Origin: Tipula vernalis | Taxonomy: Eukaryota; Arthropoda; Insecta; Diptera; Tipulidae | Reading direction: 5' to 3' | Length of the DNA: 64,000 nucleotides | Assembly: GCA_958295665.1 (NCBI GenBank) | Contig: OY282559.1 | Coordinates: 272,874,047-272,938,046 of the forward strand | Shown: positions 43,659 through 54,199 of the stretch, piece by piece | Layout of the letters: each line of letters opens with the position of its first letter | Position numbering within the stretch: position 1 is the first letter of the stretch | Made by a program: the position numbers and the translations under genes | Notes under the pieces: model-generated | Databases searched by the model: none | Told to the model about the DNA's origin: nothing | Seen by the model: only the letters and a program-made list of their open reading frames with translations

Positions 43659-45804
43659 TCAAATATGTAATTTGCATTTTATTTCTCTTATAGAATATAG
43701 TTTCGGTGAGTTTGTTTCACCTGATGATTCGAAAATGTTTATTCTTGAAGAATTCAAAAGTCGTTCAAAAAAGCAATATTTGTCTTTAACATCTGTTCCA
43801 TAAATAAACAAGTTTTTTCCGACATATGTCACATTTATTATTGCTACAATTTCGTTTTTATTAGTCATAAACCATTTGTCCTTATTTTCGTTTGTCAGAA
43901 TAAATCCATCATTTAGGTGCAATTCATAAAATATTCGATGACACATTGGGAGATCATAAAAATACGTTTTAGATTCTTTTTTAGTAAATGGCCATCCATT
44001 ATTAGTCTTTCTTTTTAAATTTATATGAGCGAATTCATTTAAACGTTTTGCAACTTGGGCTAATGGTCGGTTTCCGGTTCTAAGCAAATTTTTTATTTTA
44101 TATAGAAGACTTTCAAAAGGATATGCGCTTATGGATGGCAGATGACCTAAGTTTTTGACGTCTTCTATTCTATGATAAAGATTATGTACATTGCTGCTGA
44201 CCGAGTCAATACCATACAAAACAATGAAGTTCTCGATGTAATCTTCGAGAATCCCTTCGGCAACATTTAAGAAAGGCAAATATGCCTTACAAGAACAAAT
44301 TGTAATAGCACATGAAAGGCTTAAAAATTGATGATAAACATCTGTAGGTAGAAAGTCTTTGAGTACAACTGGTCCTACGTATAATAAAAATGTACGAAAT
44401 TCGAGTCCTTTCCAGAACCGCAGACAATCAATTTTTCTAATAGCTCGGTGAAGTTCTCGTGGTTTAAATGCGTTGCAGCTCTCTAATAAGCCAGATATTT
44501 CTTCTATTTGTCTTGCAGACCATTTGGTGCGAAAATTAAAACTGCCATGGGTTCAGCCTACGAGACATCTTTTTGTAATTCCGAGATCGATTAAATGTAA
44601 TGAATCAGCAACTGGAAAATCTTTTATAAAATCTATGGGCAATTCTTATAGAGGTGAAGTTTCCTTGTGATGATCTGCATCAATTCTTCCTCGAAAAGAG
44701 TCATCTGTTTGCACAGGCAAATGAATTCGAGGAAAACTCATGTGCCGTCCATCATTGTAATATTCTCCAATCGCAACGCACTTGGTGCAGCCATGATAAT
44801 CGTTGCTAGAAACGGTACCTATGATCAGAGGTTTAGTCAATAAGAAATAAAATAATTAAATATTTTAGTTAAATTTCTCCTTTACCTTTCACAAAAGACC
44901 GGGCAGGTGTGTCACAAACAAAGCATTTGATTTAATGTCAACGAGTAGATCACCAATTTTTATTCCACTTTGAAGCAAAGCTTTTAATTCACTTACAAAT
45001 GGAGTCAAGAATATTTTAGCATTTTCTGGTTTGCTTTGTCAACAATAAACACCAACTATCATTGGTTGAAGGTCCGGTATATTATTAATTAAACACAAAA
45101 TTGGCCACAGTTCACATTTAGAGTTACGATACACTGGCAACCCATCCATATTGAAAGTCAAAGAGACACAATCGGGCAAAATATCAATTTGTTCCAGTAT
45201 ATTCAACAAACAAGATTTTAATCCATTGTGCCAATATTCACCTTTGCCCATTTGGTTAATGCTAACTTCTCTGGGTGTTTTTAAGAAAGTTCTGCTGTCC
45301 TTCGGAAGATTTTTTATACCATGAAATGTCAACACATGCAAGATTTCATTGATAGCACATTGTGTAATACTGTGTTTTAACGCCCAATATCTGAAGTTTT
45401 CAAAAAAACCATCCTGGTCCTTCGATTCATATTCTTCGGTCGAATCTACACAAGTTTCAAAAAACACATTTGGTTGTTCCTCTTGTGTAAAACTAATTTC
45501 AAATTGCTCAGAAGACTCCTTATTATTTCCTAAACATGGTGTATTATGTTCATCCACAGAAGAATTAAAATTATTTGATAAGGGATGTTGTTCATCCTGT
45601 AAGGGCCTCTTAGGTTCCAATATCATACAAGCTAGAAAAATTAAAAAAAAAACCGAATTCGAAAATAATTTGCTTTAATAAATCATCTTTACCTTTTCTA
45701 TTAGTAGCAGCTTCTAAAGGTTTGTTTAAATAAAACGTTACTTTTCGATAGAACGATGTCGAATGCTTAAATGGTTTTTTTTTTACTCTAAAACATTTAT
45801 CCAT
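43659..45804 (-). pseudogene. DDE-type transposase (CMC/EnSpm-like), partner of DUF4806
   Basis: Exon 1 (45804-45693) ends AAAAG|GTAAAG. Exon 2 from 45631 carries FRYWALKHSITQCAINEIL, LPKDSRTFLKTPR, GEYWHNGL and FNMDGLPVYRNSKCELWPIL, then an in-frame TGA after GVYC, SKPENAKIFL, and after a frame change KCFVCDTPARSFVK. The next exon has YHGCTKC, DSLHLIDLGITKR (usual DYMHxVDLGVxRK), and CLRFWKGLEFRTFLLYVGP. The last block (44279-43659) has NVHNLYHRIEDV and the C-terminal part. WALK-x-N, LPKDxRTLLxTPR, NIDGLPLxKS and DxMHxxxLG are the signature of a transposase family widespread in ants, aphids and flies. At least three lesions break it. Family placement near EnSpm is my inference. Confidence 0.8.
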
Positions 45805-45850
45805 TTTTTATTATTTATATAAAAATTGACATTGACGTGACACAAGGTTG

Positions 45851-46190
45851 TTTGCCGACGATGTAATAATGTCGGTCGCAAAATATCTTTTTTGTCAATG
45901 ATTTGACCAAATTGTGGTGCATATGTAAAAAATGTTATCTTGTGGTCGTCCATATAACAACAAAATATTTACGTTAGATATTGGTTTATAAAATGACAAA
46001 AAAGTCGCTAGGTAGTCATTAAATACCACCTATTATGACTACTAACTAAATAATCGGTACACGGTTTTATAAAAAACATATTAGTCAGCCAATAGTTGAA
46101 AATAGTAAAAAATGTTATCAAGTAGATATAAAATAATCCTCTGCCGACTGGTAACATATAACGTCGCGTTGTGGCAGAGCACCCTGTATT
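45851..46190. other. Spacer right of the DUF4806 element
   Basis: Non-coding. Repeated words gtcgctaggtagtcat, ccacctattatgactac and tagtcagccaatag suggest subterminal repeats. The last 30 bases include cagagcaccctgtat, a phrase often adjoining insect DNA transposon ends. Confidence 0.35.
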
Positions 46191-46195
46191 TTATA

Positions 46196-47069
46196 GAGCC
46201 ATAATCAAAAAATCTGAGCTTTTATAAGGGAATTAGAAACGAGGAAAAAACGGAACTTTTCATAGTAAAACACACAAAACATATGGGAAATCACTTTTTT
46301 TCCTAAGACAAATTTTTAAATGAAAACGTTACAAATTCTTAATTATGATTTCTGAAATACTTTCATAAATGTTTGAGTTTCAACATATATGAATGTCGTT
46401 GAAGTAAATCGTTTTCATTTTCTTGTAATATTTGATTTATTTAAACCAAAATATAAAAAAATTTCATAACAACAGCATTCTGGTCAAATTAAAATAAAAG
46501 CTTACTACGATTCGTTGGTCATTAAGTCAATATACATTACATAGATGGCAGTGATGGCCGTAAAAATTTGGAAAAATCGTTCCAAAAATTACCATCTGGG
46601 GAAATTTAAAGTTCAAAAATTGTATTAAAAGCAAAACAAATTCACAATATATAGGAACGTTTGTTAATTTTGTGAATAAATAACTTTTTTTCGTATTTTT
46701 CTGTAACCATTTAGACATCTTACGTACACTAGTAAAACTAAAGATAAATTTAGCAAGTATTATTTTAATTTGTCAGAGCCAACTTTGATGTATTTTTCAA
46801 AATGAAAGTTCGAAAAATATATTTTAGAAATAATTTAATTTTAATATTTCTGCAATTAATATTTACTTAATACCAATATGGCCTTCTTGTATATTGTTCT
46901 TAAAGATATGTAGAGAACTTTTATGTAAACATTTTATAATATTTTTGCTTTTTTCATTGAAAATTTGAAGCTAAAAAACACCATTTTTACTATGGATTCC
47001 TATCGAAATCAGTGAAAAGTTATACCACTAAAAAAGCTTCTAAAAAATACGTCATTAAGATTATGGCTC
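46196..47069. mobile_element. TA-flanked non-autonomous DNA element, 874 bp
   Basis: GAGCCATAATC at 46196-46206 has its inverse at 47059-47069, flanked by TA on both sides (46194-46195 and 47070-47071). Inward the ends keep some similarity (agcttttataag against agcttttttagtgg). No transposase frame inside. Part of its left half recurs at 58900-59050. Confidence 0.7.
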
Positions 47070-47330
47070 TATACTCTAGAAGGCTCTGGTTGTGGTCGTG
47101 CCGACGAAAAGTTAAAAATTGTTAGTTCAATGTCAAATAAGTGAAATTCTAGAAATTTTTAGCGTTGCACCGACGTCGGAAATGGGTTATAAAACTATAA
47201 AGTTATTTAGTGCTGCTTGGGATGTGTTATAATTTTTGCCAACGTATGATGATTATACCCTCACACTTGGCCACGTGCCTGATGAAATTGATTGAAATTA
47301 AATGGTAATTGAAAAATACTTCTTTCTTAT

Positions 47331-47500
47331 TGGAATTAGAAATACGACACAAAATGGCGTGTTGAGAAATGATTTAATTTTAAATTGTTGAATATACCAC
47401 AAACTGGCTTTTTTGATGAAATAATTCCGCGTTGGAATTGTTGAAATAAGCCACAAACTGGCTTTTTGACTAAATATTCCGTGTTGGAATTGTTGCGATG
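47331..47500. repeat. Three degenerate ~52-bp tandem units
   Basis: The phrases cgacacaaaatggcg (47344), taccacaaactggc (47394) and agccacaaactggc (47448), each followed by a ttggaattgttg-like end, mark three units. The minus-strand frame through them shows the peptide repeat (Q/K)KASLW.I but is not a known gene. Confidence 0.65.
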
Positions 47501-47699
47501 TATGTAGATATCCGGCTCGAAGAACCACATTTATGTGTAAATATTCAAGCTGGATTGGTTTATTTCTTACATCGGGAGTGGACTGTATATTAGAATTTTT
47601 GTTTCTCCTTTGATTTGTAATCACTACGGCAACCAAAAATATGCATTAGCATGTTTTTTTCCTGTGTACATATTGTGAAAAAAATAAGATAGGAATCCG

Positions 47700-48490
47700 T
47701 TTCACCAAAAACGAAACCTTTTAAGCCCTATTTGTTAGTGCATATTTTTGCATATTTCACCCAAAACTGCATATATTCTCATATTTTGGATATTAGTGCA
47801 TATTTAAGTGCATATTTTAAAATACCCATGCATATTTTACATAATTTAAGCATATTTTGCCAATTTTATTAAAAATATTTCGCATAAAAATGCATTCTAT
47901 TTTATTGATTAAAATTTTAATTTTTACCGATGTCAGCGCCATTGCTTTGCGGTAAATAAATGTATGCATTAACTAAATAAGTTTGTTTATAGGTTTGTTT
48001 ATATATATAAAAACCATATTAAAAATCAATTTTTATGGATATCAATCGATGAAACCACTGACGCAACCGGCAGAAATGTGGCCAATGTCATAATTGGTAT
48101 TTTAGATTCAAACGAAATGATCGACAAACAAAAATTTTTGTTGAATACTGCGCACTTAAAGAGAGCGAATCATTCAACCATTGCGTAACTTTTTGATGAA
48201 TCGGTGAAAAAGTTAGGTGATACTTTCCCTAAAGATTCCATTTTGTTGTTCATTTCAGATGCTGCACCATACATGGTAAAAGCGGCTCAGGCAATACATA
48301 TATTTTACCCTATAACACATTTAACTTGCCTTGCCCATGGACTTTAATTGACACATTACATTAATTACACATTACATTAATTGACTTTTCAAAGTTTTTT
48401 CATATTGTATGAGCTTTGATTGAGGAGTTTCTTTTCTGAAAAGTGTGAATTTATTCGTCCAACATCGTCGAACAAGTAACTTAATGATAA
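47700..48490 (+). mobile_element. hAT element fragment with GCATATTT repeats
   Basis: Seven copies of gcatat(t/a)t lie between 47740 and 47860, a typical density for a hAT subterminal region. The coding remnant follows at 48020. The 3' half of the element is absent: coding similarity stops at about 48490 where the MADF-BESS gene region begins. Confidence 0.6.
48020..48490 (+). pseudogene. hAT transposase fragment
   Basis: Frames read FLWISIDETTDATGRNVANV (first catalytic Asp region), [27 protein letters not shown], then [16 protein letters not shown] (second Asp) and HLTCLAHGL (the C-x2-H motif of hAT). This is the central part of a hAT-superfamily transposase of the type with a D-x-T-D-x-x-G-R-x-V-x-N start and LTDAAPYMxKAG. 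Stops interrupt it (for example after STIA). BED finger and the C-terminal dimerisation region are missing. Confidence 0.85.
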
Positions 48491-48906
48491 CAAAAATTTG
48501 TAAATGGTATTGTCTGATAATTTGATAAAGTCTTTTACAAAATGAATATTATGATGGCGTGTATTTATTTGAATTCACTGAATAGTGCAGAACTTATTGA
48601 GTTGGAGGGGCCATCCTGTGTTCATATAACAGGGCTAGAGGTCCTCACGCTATACACTGAAAAAAATATTACCATACCATACCATTAATATATTCACATT
48701 TATTTTACATTTATATTTTTGTTACAGAAGACGAATGTAAACGAAGGTGGAACCTACTACGGGAAAGGTTCAGTAAAGAATTGAAACAATTAAACATATC
48801 ATCTGGAAGTCCGGCGACAGTGGGTGAGGAGTAGCCTTATTTATAAAATTTAATGTTCCTGAAAGAATTTATTAAACCAAGAAAGTAAGCCGCTACCTTC
48901 ATTATT

Positions 48907-49046
<140 letters not shown>

Positions 49047-49169
49047 ATAATAAATATGTAATGTTAATTTTTAATTTAGAACGAAGTCGAACAGCATAGA
49101 AATTCCTGTGTCGGAAGATACTGACGAAAGTATCTTGGAAATGACACCGACCAAACGGGGAAAACCAGA

Positions 49170-49300
49170 TTTTTTTTTTTTTAATTTAATATGTTCCGAA
49201 GATTGTAAGAGAATTCAATCCAGTTTCGAACTGATGAGCTTATGATTATGAAAAAATCAATCCTCTCATCAGGCCGCGGCGACTAGCCTGACTATACCAC
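49170..49300 (-). mobile_element. tRNA-derived SINE-like insertion
   Basis: Read on the minus strand from 49300, the sequence begins TGGTATAGTCAGGCTAG, an A-box-like phrase, has GTTCGAAAC (B-box-like) at 49231-49223, and ends in about 13 A residues (plus-strand T-run 49170-49182). This is the structure of a polymerase III SINE. It interrupts an exon of the MADF-BESS gene. The A box is diverged and no target duplication was found. Confidence 0.5.
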
Positions 49301-49428
49301 AATTTACATTCTATATATACAGAATGTCCTGTGCTTTATATACTAGCGAATCGTACTAATACAGATAAATTCAATTACAATTTTTTCTTCTTCACGACAA
49401 TCACATAAGCTGTGAACGCTAATTTTAC

Positions 49429-49493
49429 TTTTTAATTTTTGTTGAATGTTAAGAAATTACAAGAATTAATTAACATTCAACAAAAATTAAAAA
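49429..49493. repeat. Perfect 24-bp hairpin before the BESS exon
   Basis: tttttaatttttgttgaatg and four further bases at 49429-49452 are exactly inverted at 49470-49493; the loop is 17 bases. It lies in the intron 16 bases before the BESS exon acceptor. Confidence 0.9.
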
Positions 49494-49799
49494 GCAGATT
49501 TTTTTGCAGAATCATGCGCATCGTTTAAGGAAATGATGCAGACAATCCAGAAGAAACGTGAAAAAAAAATAGATTCGAATGTGGAGGATGTTGATGCACA
49601 ATTCTTCAAAACTATTGTTATGTTATACAAAGATTTGCCCAAGGCGGTGAAGGATAGCGCTCGAATAGAAATATTAACCTACATAACAAATTTACGAACA
49701 CAGCATTTATCTGTGATTTATGTATAAGCAATTTTTATGTGATTTGATTTAAGTATACCTGAAATATTTTAATTTTATAAATAATACCAAAAGAACTGT

Positions 49800-49842
<43 letters not shown>

Positions 49843-49890
49843 TGTGATTTGAATACTTTGGTATTTTTGTTTTATGATTTAGAGTGTATG

Positions 49891-50050
49891 TATTACATTA
49901 TCACATTTATATAATTATATAAATATAATTATATTTTTTTACAAAGAAAATACTGTTATATTTAGCTTCTTGAAGCTAAATATAACAATATTTTCTGTGT
50001 AAAAAAATATAATTATATTTATACAATTATATAAATGTGATAATGTAATA
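49891..50050. repeat. 160-bp near-perfect palindrome
   Basis: The left arm (49891-49969) starts tattacattatcacattt and the right arm (49972-50050) is its inverse with only three mismatches in 79 positions; just two bases form the loop. TA dinucleotides at the extreme edges could be a TA target duplication, so a foldback MITE is likely. It sits between the 3' ends of the MADF-BESS gene and the Harbinger transposase and would be transcribed by read-through from either gene into a long hairpin RNA. Confidence 0.93.
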
Positions 50051-50169
50051 TCCGCCTATATAAATTAGCAATATGTGATTGTAGTTTTGATTTATAATAA
50101 AAGACAAAATCTAAAAAAAATTACTTCATTTATTTTTTTTTTTTATGAATTTTTGCGAATTACTACAAA

Positions 50170-51671
50170 TTATTGAATCCATTCTAAACTACCCTCATGA
50201 TTCATATACGAACGTAATGTATCTCTAATTTTTATGGCATTGCTGCCTCCTAATACGTGTACACTACGCGAAGCTTGTATAGAAGATAGGCCCCTGCTAA
50301 CCTCCAGTCTCCACAGGCCTTCTTGCGTTTGGTGGTTGCTGTCTTCCCAGTCGGCATACTTTGACGGGGCATAAAGGCGTTAAACTTCCTTATTGAGGCG
50401 CAAAAAGTTGTGCAATGCGACACATCCCAAAGCAATCTTTTCTGCATTATCTGGCTGCATATTTAAGGTCGTAAGTAAAATGCGCCACCGACTTACTAAA
50501 ATTCCGAAGGCATTTTCTATAACTCGTCTGGCACGAGATAGCCGTTTGTTATAAATTTCTTTTTATTTCGGTAGACCAACACCAGGATATGGCTTCATAA
50601 GATTTGGGGTTAAAGTAAATGCAGCATCACCAACAAAAAAGTGCGGTATGGCATTCAGTGTACCTGGCAGGACCTTTGGTTCTGTAATCGGGAGCTGACC
50701 ACCACACAACCGTTTCCCAAAGCTGCTTATGTTGAAAATTCCTACAAAACAATGAAAAGAAAAGAACCATTTTAGATCGGTAATTAAAATCTGTTTGTAC
50801 TGAAGAAATAGAAACAGTACTACCTCCATCGCTCTGTGATCCGTATGCACCAACATCTATGTATGTAAATACATAACGTGCGTCACAAGCTGCCATTAAA
50901 ACTATACTAAAATACTTTTTGTAATTAAAAAACATACTGCCAGAATCCGGTGGGCATTGTATAGCTATATGTTTGCCGTCAACGGCACCAACACAATTTG
51001 GTAAATTCCACAACTCGTAGAAATCTTTTTCAACTGATTTTAAATCATTACAATTCGGTTCTGGAACGTATAAATTCCCAAGAACCGTCCAAAGTGCCTC
51101 ACAGGTTTCATAAATAATTATCCTAACCGTTTCCTTTCCAATTTTCCAGCTCCAAGATAATGTTTGGAAGGAGCATCCTTGGGAAAGGTATCTATAAATA
51201 TAAATTTATGAATTATTTTGACTAGTAATTGTGTAGACTCACAATAAAGTTATTGCTAGGCGAAATTCTGTACTTAATAAATTTCTTTTACGCTCTAGCA
51301 TATGAGGTCTAATTAGTGTTAGTAGCATCTCGAAAACTGCTGGTGTCATTCTCGTATGAATAAAAAATTGGTTCTCGTCATGAAGTTTGATTTCAGAAAA
51401 AGTAACCTAAATATGTACATGAAATATAAAAATAGGGGTTTATCAATAGAAATTAATTGTATACCTTAAAATACCCAAAGTTACTTCTGGTTCGGTTGAT
51501 TTTTCTGACAGCGCAAGACCTTTTCTTCTTGTTTTTTTCATTTATTAATTTTAAACAGTGAAGTGATTTTAATAGAATAAAACTATCTTCTAATTCTTCT
51601 ATTTCGCTGTCCATTTTTAATGTAAGAGATATTTCTGTGGCCACTTTTAAATTATTCTTGCACTCAGTCAC
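50170..51671 (-). pseudogene. PIF/Harbinger transposase, four exons, two nonsense mutations
   Basis: Exons (minus strand): 51671-51465, 51406-51243, 51191-50824, 50741-50170, each with GT/AG borders in matching phase; introns are 58, 51 and 82 bp. Exon 3 has LPNCVGAVDGKHIAI, the first catalytic Asp of DDE_Tnp_4, and DVGAYGSQSDGG. Exon 4 has LPGTLNAIPHFFVGDAAFTL (second Asp), PYPG, a stop in place of the residue after LPK, then [16 protein letters not shown] (Glu), and a second stop after LRLNKEV before a short C-terminus. All three catalytic residues remain; only the two in-frame stops are evident. Exon 2 contains FFIHTRMTPAVFEMLL, the usual N-terminal helix. Confidence 0.92.
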
Positions 51672-51829
51672 TCACAAAATAATTAATTGACAAATGAACA
51701 CAATTGACAATATGTATTTATTACGGAATCGCTAGCTTACCTGTCAGTTTTCCGTAAGAAAAATCTTTCGTCAAATTCCGTAAGGTTTCTTACGGTTTCG
51801 CTGGTTGGCTCTTAACTTCTTCACTTTTT

Positions 51830-53360
51830 TTATCTACAATTTATTTATTTTATCCAATCATAAAACCATTACAATTAAAACCAATGAGACACCAATACTT
51901 TAAATGATTTTGCATGATTTCGTAGAAATTATTTATTTATACATTTAATGTGTGTTGTAAACTAATTTGCTAATTTGGGATTAAGGGGAAAACCACATAT
52001 GGAGGCAAGCAGGTAAAATGAAAATAAAGTTTAGCAAATTAGGCAAAAAAACCTCTTAAATTTTTTCAAAAACAATTTCACCTCATGGTTGCACACTCTA
52101 ATTTGAGCTAGGCAGACTGTACAACAGCGGACTGTACAACAAGAGGCGAAATAATTATAAATTACAATACAAAACTATACGTACTGCCAACTAGATACGC
52201 CACTCTAAAAATTTTACCTTGAATATTTTGGTCGATCCTGATCTCTTAATAGGTAGTGGAATAGAGTACCATAACGAAACACTACTAACAAATAAAGATT
52301 TATTCAAAGACCTACAAGAATTTTTGGGAATGAGTAAGTGCAAGTTGATGAATGAAACCTACGAACACCTTTGTAAACAAATAGATTGGCTGCTTAGTTT
52401 TGAGTAGATTAAAAATAAAAAGGCAAGTTCGAAGTTCATAAAACGTAACTAAACGACACCCTAAAACCATATTTAGGAGGCAAAACTTAAAAAAATTATC
52501 ATACTTTTCTTACATTTCTCTTGTATTTTCACACTAAAAGTAACGACTCGAGTATTGGTTTTTATGATAGTTCTAAAAATTTGGATTGTATAAATACTGT
52601 TATGCTATGGCGAATGTTAATATCACATTTTTATATGCGTACGCCGTACATACAACAACGTATAATATACATATTTATAAATATACCTAATATACATAGA
52701 TTACTCACACTACTTTTGTGTTAATATACACTTCGTTTGGTAAAAATATGTCGCGTCGCGTCTATGCAAAAACAATAATTACGAGTATATGCCTAATAGT
52801 TTTATCTGTTATATAATAATCATTATTAACATTTTACATATTTCAAATCATCATATTCCTCAGTAAAATTAGAATTTTATTCTAAAAATTGAAACAAAGT
52901 TCGCAAATAGAATACTCCAATATATCGATGATTGAATACGTTCAATATGAATATCAATATTTCATTATTAGCAATCATAAATTAAACAAATTTATTTATC
53001 GTTAATGTAATTTGAATTTGCGACTTCGATTGATTATAATTTGTCAATATTATGGTTAATATAATACATTTAAAAACATTCCATATATGCCCAATAATTT
53101 TTCATTGTATTAAAGTATATTTACTTTCAACTTATTAAACAGGTGTGTTTACGAATAAAAATTATAAAGAAAAATTCATTAATATAACGAAAGATTTTAC
53201 CTAATTTCAAACTTAATCAAACTCATTTCTATGAAACTAAATGGATTTTTTGTTAAGTATATTATATGGGTGTAACATTAACAAACTATAATTATTTATA
53301 AATCAATTTACCAATTTTTAATACATTTAACGAAAATTCGTGATTTACCTATGTGTGATT
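51830..53360. other. AT-rich stretch, nothing firmly recognised
   Basis: A 62-codon plus frame at 52219-52407 (MNILVDPDLLIGSG...) is open but unmatched. No repeats of note. The right border has attattcgtaatagttaacc (53364), an inverse of the subterminal word found beyond the SAM gene. Confidence 0.35.
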
Positions 53361-53409
53361 TAATTATTATTCGTAATAGTTAACCACTTCCCCCACCCTT
53401 CAATAACAT

Positions 53410-54196
53410 TCATGCTAGCAAAAAAGCGAATATCACAAACGATATAAATAATAGCCAAATAAACTTTGAGAAGAATGTAGCACAAAATAATATTTTGCCT
53501 TGTGATGAAATAGATTCTATTGTACAAGATGATGATGATCCCGATGATGATGAACTTAATAATAAAATTGTTAACAATATTTTAGTATCTGCGGTGAAAT
53601 TTTCAATTAATTTAATACAAAAAAATAATTTTACAACCAAAGATGTAGTCGAATTGCAAAAGAAAATTAAACAGTTTATTTTAGTTCCTCTTTTAGCTGC
53701 ATTAAAAAGTTTACTGACCACGGTGAAGTTTCAACAAGTTACACCACTTTTAGAAGCCTGTATAGATCCATTTATTTATTGTAGTACCGAATATCGTTTA
53801 AAAGAGTGGTTAAAGTATAACAATTATTTAAGTGAACCTAAAATTTTCACTATTAATAACGAAATCACTCACGTATATAATATAGGACAGATTGAGCTAA
53901 ACGAAAATGTGAAGACAGGTGTATTATTACCTATAGATTTTCAATTCCGTACTTTTTTTGAAAAAGATTATAATTTATTAGTAGCAATGAAATTTGCAAA
54001 AAAAAAATTATTAGCTAAAAATCTTGTAGAAAATTTTATTGATTGTGAATTGTGGCAAAATAAAACCAATATGTTTGATTCCAAGAAAATATTAATTCCA
54101 TTTTTTCTTTATAGTGATGATTTGGAAATAAATAACCCACTTGGATTCCATGCTATTGACTGTAGTTAAATATATGTTTCCCATGTTTACAGCAGC
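53410..54196 (+). pseudogene. EnSpm-like transposase N-terminal third, truncated
   Basis: The frame from 53495 begins after an acidic run (DDDDPDDDELNNK) and has KFQQVTPLLEAC, RLKEWLKYNNYL, TGVLLPIDFQFRTFFEKDYN, FIDCELWQNKTNMFDSKKIL and IPFFLYSDDLEINNPLGFH before a stop at 54167-54169. The last motif is the counterpart of IPYFLYYDDVEVNDPLGSH in copy 1. A KYMFPMFTAA scrap after the stop matches the LEYIFPAMFLKT region of copy 1, so a deletion removed the residues between. The catalytic and DUF4218-like C-terminal two thirds are gone. Confidence 0.8.
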
Positions 54197-54199
54197 TAG

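Larger units (their letters stand above)
41900..45850. mobile_element. Two-gene DNA transposon (DUF4806 plus DDE-type transposase), ends not fixed
   Basis: The plus-strand DUF4806 gene and the minus-strand transposase are convergent, with their 3' ends 254 bp apart. This pairing recurs in insect genomes as one element. Terminal inverted repeats were not found by eye. Beyond 45810 are repeated short words (gtagtcat, tagtcag) and a gccgac...gtcggtcgc hairpin at 45852-45881 that may be part of the right end. Confidence 0.6.

Noticed and set aside
47298..47636. 112-codon minus-strand frame with a repeated peptide
   Set aside because: The frame is produced by three tandem DNA repeat units and shows no protein family features.
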